The notes under the pieces are model-generated. The model was not told the origin of the DNA and did not search any database. It saw only the letters and a program-made list of their open reading frames with translations. Position numbers and translations under genes: made by a program. Source: Clostridiales bacterium (GTDB taxonomy: Bacteria; Bacillota; Clostridia; Tissierellales; Sedimentibacteraceae). Taken from it: DNA of 9,741 bases. Shown piece by piece: positions 7,129-9,741 of this stretch (its first letter is position 1; the number at the start of each line of letters is the position of its first letter). The stretch lies in assembly GCA_003457065.1 (NCBI GenBank), contig DMJQ01000067.1, positions 1,533-11,273 of the forward strand. Reading direction: 5' to 3'.

Positions 7129-8250
7129 TTAGTTTCTGTATGTATTTGAATATTTTGATATGTTTAACAAGATTCCCATGGAGCAGAGCAAAAACATCAG
7201 CGAAGAACCTCCCGCACTTATAAAAGGAAGGGCTCTGCCTGTCGGTGGCATGGATGATGTTGCAACGGCAACATGAATTAAAAACTGCACCAGCACCAGT
7301 GTTGTCATTCCAAGAGCTACCTGACTTCCAAAGAAATCAGACGTGTTCATGGATATTCGAAGACCTCTCCACGCGAAAATTACAAATCCGAGGATTACAA
7401 ATACGCATCCTATAAATCCTAACTCTTCTCCTATTATTGAAAATATAAAATCATTATATGCTTCAGGCAGGTGGAAAAATTTCTGCCTGCTTTTACCTAT
7501 TCCCATTCCAAATAAGCCTCCGGTTCCCAAAGCATAAAGAGACTGAATAATCTGATAGCCTTCATTCAGCGGATACTTAAACGGATCAAAAAACACTATG
7601 ACCCTTGTGATCCTGTACGGCTCCATTGCAATTAAAACAACAACTCCCGCAACAGCCACCAAAACCAATACAATTAAATGCCTTATTTTTGCTCCGGCAC
7701 AAAAGAACATCACCATCAGTGTAGCACCCAGTATTACAGCCGTACTTAAGTCATCTTGTATGGCAATCAGAAGGCAGAACAGACCTATAAATATCATGGA
7801 TGGAATAAATCCGTTCATAAACGAACCTATGTTTTTTCGGTTTTTGTTGAAATAGTCGGCCATATATAATACTCCACCTATTTTAATTATCTCAGATGGC
7901 TGAAGCGATATGCCGCCTATGCTGATCCATCTCTGGGCACCGTTGGAAGCTATGCCCAGAACAACGGTCAGAAGTGCAAATCCTATACATGTCATTAAAA
8001 TAACCTTGTTAAATTTTGCATATATTTTATAGGGTATGTTGGCGAAAAAAATCATCCCTACGAGCCCTATAACCGCTGCCATCACTTGCTTTTTAAGAAA
8101 ATAAAACGGATCGCCATCAAATTTATAGTACCCGTCGGGATAACTGGAACTGTAAACCATCAGGAATCCAAAGAGTACCAACACCACGACGATAAAAACA
8201 AGAACCCAGTCTATGGATTTATTTTCCGTCTTTTTTACTGTTTCCTCCAT
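7129..8250 (-). CDS. ftsW: SEDS-family glycan polymerase, FtsW/SpoVE type
   Basis: A 373-residue polytopic membrane protein with about ten hydrophobic segments. SEDS proteins polymerise lipid II into glycan strands together with a class B PBP; FtsW works at the division septum and SpoVE in the spore cortex. Typical motifs are GAQRWISIGGISLQPSE (104-120), YQIIQSLYALGTGGLFG (232-248) and LPEAYNDFIFSIIGEELG (261-278), with Asp267 in the conserved extracellular loop. Near the C-terminus comes TGRALPFISAGGSS (337-350). The usual PDLGTA-like motif is QDDLSTA (165-171), lacking the proline. The gene overlaps murD by 32 nt, and its AAGGAGAGGG (8260-8269) lies inside murD, so translation is likely coupled. 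In B. subtilis the same position holds spoVE, so the exact role, vegetative or sporulation, is open. The family call is sure, the subfamily less so. Confidence 0.93.
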   Translation of the reverse strand: MEETVKKTENKSIDWVLVFIVVVLVLFGFLMVYSSSYPDGYYKFDGDPFYFLKKQVMAAVIGLVGMIFFANIPYKIYAKFNKVILMTCIGFALLTVVLGIASNGAQRWISIGGISLQPSEIIKIGGVLYMADYFNKNRKNIGSFMNGFIPSMIFIGLFCLLIAIQDDLSTAVILGATLMVMFFCAGAKIRHLIVLVLVAVAGVVVLIAMEPYRITRVIVFFDPFKYPLNEGYQIIQSLYALGTGGLFGMGIGKSRQKFFHLPEAYNDFIFSIIGEELGFIGCVFVILGFVIFAWRGLRISMNTSDFFGSQVALGMTTLVLVQFLIHVAVATSSMPPTGRALPFISAGGSSLMFLLCSMGILLNISKYSNTYRN

Positions 8251-9595
8251 AATAATTTACCCTCTCCTTAAAATCTCTTCCCCTGACCTCGTAGTTTGGG
8301 TACATGCCCCAGCTGGCGCACGCAGGAGATAAAACTACATTATCGCCACTGACGCTTAATTCAAAGCATTTTTTAACTGCCGCATCCATATTTTCCACAT
8401 GATATATATTGGTAAATCCGTATTTTCTTGCGCAGTTCTCGATATCGCCCGCTGTCTGCCCAAGAAGAACCAGAGCTTTGACTTTTTCATCAAATGCTTT
8501 TATAAAATCATCATAAAGTGATTTTTTATCATAGCCTCCTGCTATTAAAATTATAGGTTTTTCAATTCCCTGAACCGCTTTTATGGAAGCATCGGGATTT
8601 GTTCCTTTTGAATCATTGTAAAATTTAACGCCATTAAATTCTCCGCAGAATTCAAGGCGGTGTTCGACTCCTTTAAAATCCTTTAAAACACGAGCAATAT
8701 TTTCAGTTTTAATGCCCAGTGCCAGTGCCGCACCTGCTGCTGCCATAGCATTTTCCAGATTGTGTCTGCCCGGAATAAAAATGTCCTTAACATCAGTTAT
8801 AAATTTATCTTCGCCGTTGTACCTGAAAATCATTTTTCCTTCTTTGACAAAAATGCCTTCATCCAATACACGCTCTGAGCTGAAAAATATTTTTTTTGCC
8901 TTTATTTTATCTGAAAATTTTCTTATGTATTCGTCTTCAAAGTTTAGTACTGCATAATCGTTTTTATCCTGATTGATTACATTTCTGAATTTTGCATCCA
9001 CATAGCTTTCCATGGTGTGGTGATAGTCCATGTGATCCGGAGTAATGTTTGTTATAACACTTATGTGGGGTTTGTAGTCATGAGTCCCCGCAAGCTGAAA
9101 ACTGCTTACTTCCGCAACGAGAATCTCATCTTCATCAGAACTGACTGCATCGTAAAACATTCCGTAGCCTATATTTCCGGTGAGCTTATACTTTTTTCCG
9201 CTTTCTTTTACAATTTCACCGATCAGCGTTGTAGTTGTGGTTTTGCCGTTCGTTCCGGTTATTGAAACAATCGGTGCATCGGTTACTTTATATGCTGCTT
9301 CTATATCGCTTATTACCTTTATATTTTTTTCAAACAATTTTTTAATAATGGGCACTTCATATTTTATACCTGGGCTTTTAATTGCCATATCCAGCTGACC
9401 CATATTGATTCTTTCTATTTCATCGTTTCCAAAAAAATATTCGGCCCTGATATCTTCCAGTTCCTTTAATTTTTCAGCGGATTTTTCCTTAGATTCATCA
9501 TAAACATATATATTTGCTCCCAGCCTGCTCAGACCTTTTACACATGCAATGCCGGAAACTCCCAGTCCTACAACAAGTATATTCTTATTTTTCAT
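8219..9595 (-). CDS. murD: UDP-N-acetylmuramoyl-L-alanine--D-glutamate ligase MurD
   Basis: A 458-residue cytoplasmic Mur ligase that uses ATP to add D-glutamate to UDP-MurNAc-L-Ala. The N-terminal UDP-binding part opens ILVVGLGVSGIACVKGL. The central domain has the ATP-binding ITGTNGKTTTTT (112-123), EVSSFQL (162-168) and ITPDHMDYH (184-192). Lys202 in SYVDAKF is at the place of the carbamylated lysine. GRHNLENAMAAA (276-287) links to the C-terminal domain, which holds HRLEF, YNDSKGTNPDA (326-336), IAGGYDK and SPACASWGMY. The order and length are normal for the family. I chose ATG 9595 because AGAGGT lies about 6 nt upstream; a GTG at 9616 would add seven residues. It follows mraY by 37 nt and overlaps the next gene by 32 nt. 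Confidence 0.97.
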   Translation of the reverse strand: MKNKNILVVGLGVSGIACVKGLSRLGANIYVYDESKEKSAEKLKELEDIRAEYFFGNDEIERINMGQLDMAIKSPGIKYEVPIIKKLFEKNIKVISDIEAAYKVTDAPIVSITGTNGKTTTTTLIGEIVKESGKKYKLTGNIGYGMFYDAVSSDEDEILVAEVSSFQLAGTHDYKPHISVITNITPDHMDYHHTMESYVDAKFRNVINQDKNDYAVLNFEDEYIRKFSDKIKAKKIFFSSERVLDEGIFVKEGKMIFRYNGEDKFITDVKDIFIPGRHNLENAMAAAGAALALGIKTENIARVLKDFKGVEHRLEFCGEFNGVKFYNDSKGTNPDASIKAVQGIEKPIILIAGGYDKKSLYDDFIKAFDEKVKALVLLGQTAGDIENCARKYGFTNIYHVENMDAAVKKCFELSVSGDNVVLSPACASWGMYPNYEVRGRDFKERVNYYGGNSKKDGK

Positions 9596-9632
9596 AATAA
9601 CCTCTTTTCTGCCCACTATTATTTTATGTCGA

Positions 9633-9741
9633 CTATATTGAATAAATGCCTATAAATGCCAATACTACAGTGGCAATCCAAAACGCGCCAACAACCTTTG
9701 TTTCCTTCCATCCGCACATTTCAAAATGGTGATGAAGCGGG
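9633..9741 (-). CDS. mraY: Phospho-MurNAc-pentapeptide translocase MraY, C-terminal end (cut by window edge)
   Basis: The last 35 residues are visible, beginning [18 protein letters not shown] and ending in a hydrophobic helix [15 protein letters not shown] before the TAG stop (9633-9635). The PLHHHFE motif is the conserved histidine motif on the cytoplasmic loop before the final membrane helix of MraY, the enzyme that makes lipid I from UDP-MurNAc-pentapeptide and undecaprenyl phosphate. The 5' part lies beyond 9741. Its place just before murD matches the standard dcw order. Confidence 0.95.
   Translation of the reverse strand, partial: PLHHHFEMCGWKETKVVGAFWIATVVLAFIGIYSI

Noticed and set aside
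9641..9660. Short tandem repeat near the mraY 3' end (ATAAATGCC twice)
   Set aside because: It lies in the mraY coding region and encodes an ordinary part of the last membrane helix (LAFIGI). Two copies of 9 nt are not a meaningful array.

Overview
The window is a stretch of the division and cell wall (dcw) cluster of a low-GC, Gram-positive bacterium, read entirely from the minus strand. AT-rich sequence, strong AGGAGG-type ribosome binding sites, tightly packed or overlapping genes and the YlxW/YlxX-like DUF881 pair plus small basic protein (Sbp) all point to the Firmicutes. The gene content fits a clostridial lineage best; species cannot be read from the sequence.

In transcription order (high to low coordinates) the genes are: the 3' end of mraY (9741-9633), murD (9595-8219), an ftsW/spoVE-type SEDS gene (8250-7129), murG (7104-5974), murA (5915-4653), ftsQ/divIB (4640-3828), two different DUF881 membrane proteins (3835-3122 and 3135-2392), sbp (2381-2037) and ftsZ (1852-767). 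A hairpin terminator follows ftsZ. The last gene is the 5' part of an ABC-F ATPase (607-1), which appears to be a separate unit.

The genes cover successive steps of one process. MurA makes the first committed UDP-MurNAc precursor, MurD adds D-glutamate, MraY and MurG build lipid I and lipid II, and the SEDS protein polymerises glycan at the septum. FtsQ/DivIB belongs to the divisome and FtsZ forms the cytoskeletal ring. From mraY to sbp the gaps are at most 58 nt and three junctions overlap, so this looks like one transcription unit. The 184-nt sbp-ftsZ gap is the only sizeable break. It carries a good extended -10 promoter and two hairpins, so ftsZ probably has its own promoter and a structured leader.

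Compared with the Bacillus subtilis order (mraY murD spoVE murG murB divIB ylxW ylxX sbp ftsA ftsZ), murA occupies the murB position and ftsA is missing between sbp and ftsZ. The spoIIGA-sigE genes that often follow ftsZ in endospore formers are also absent here. I see no mobile element, CRISPR array, RNA gene or unknown multi-gene system. The points most worth a second look are the nested palindrome after ftsZ, the structured ftsZ leader, and the missing ftsA.
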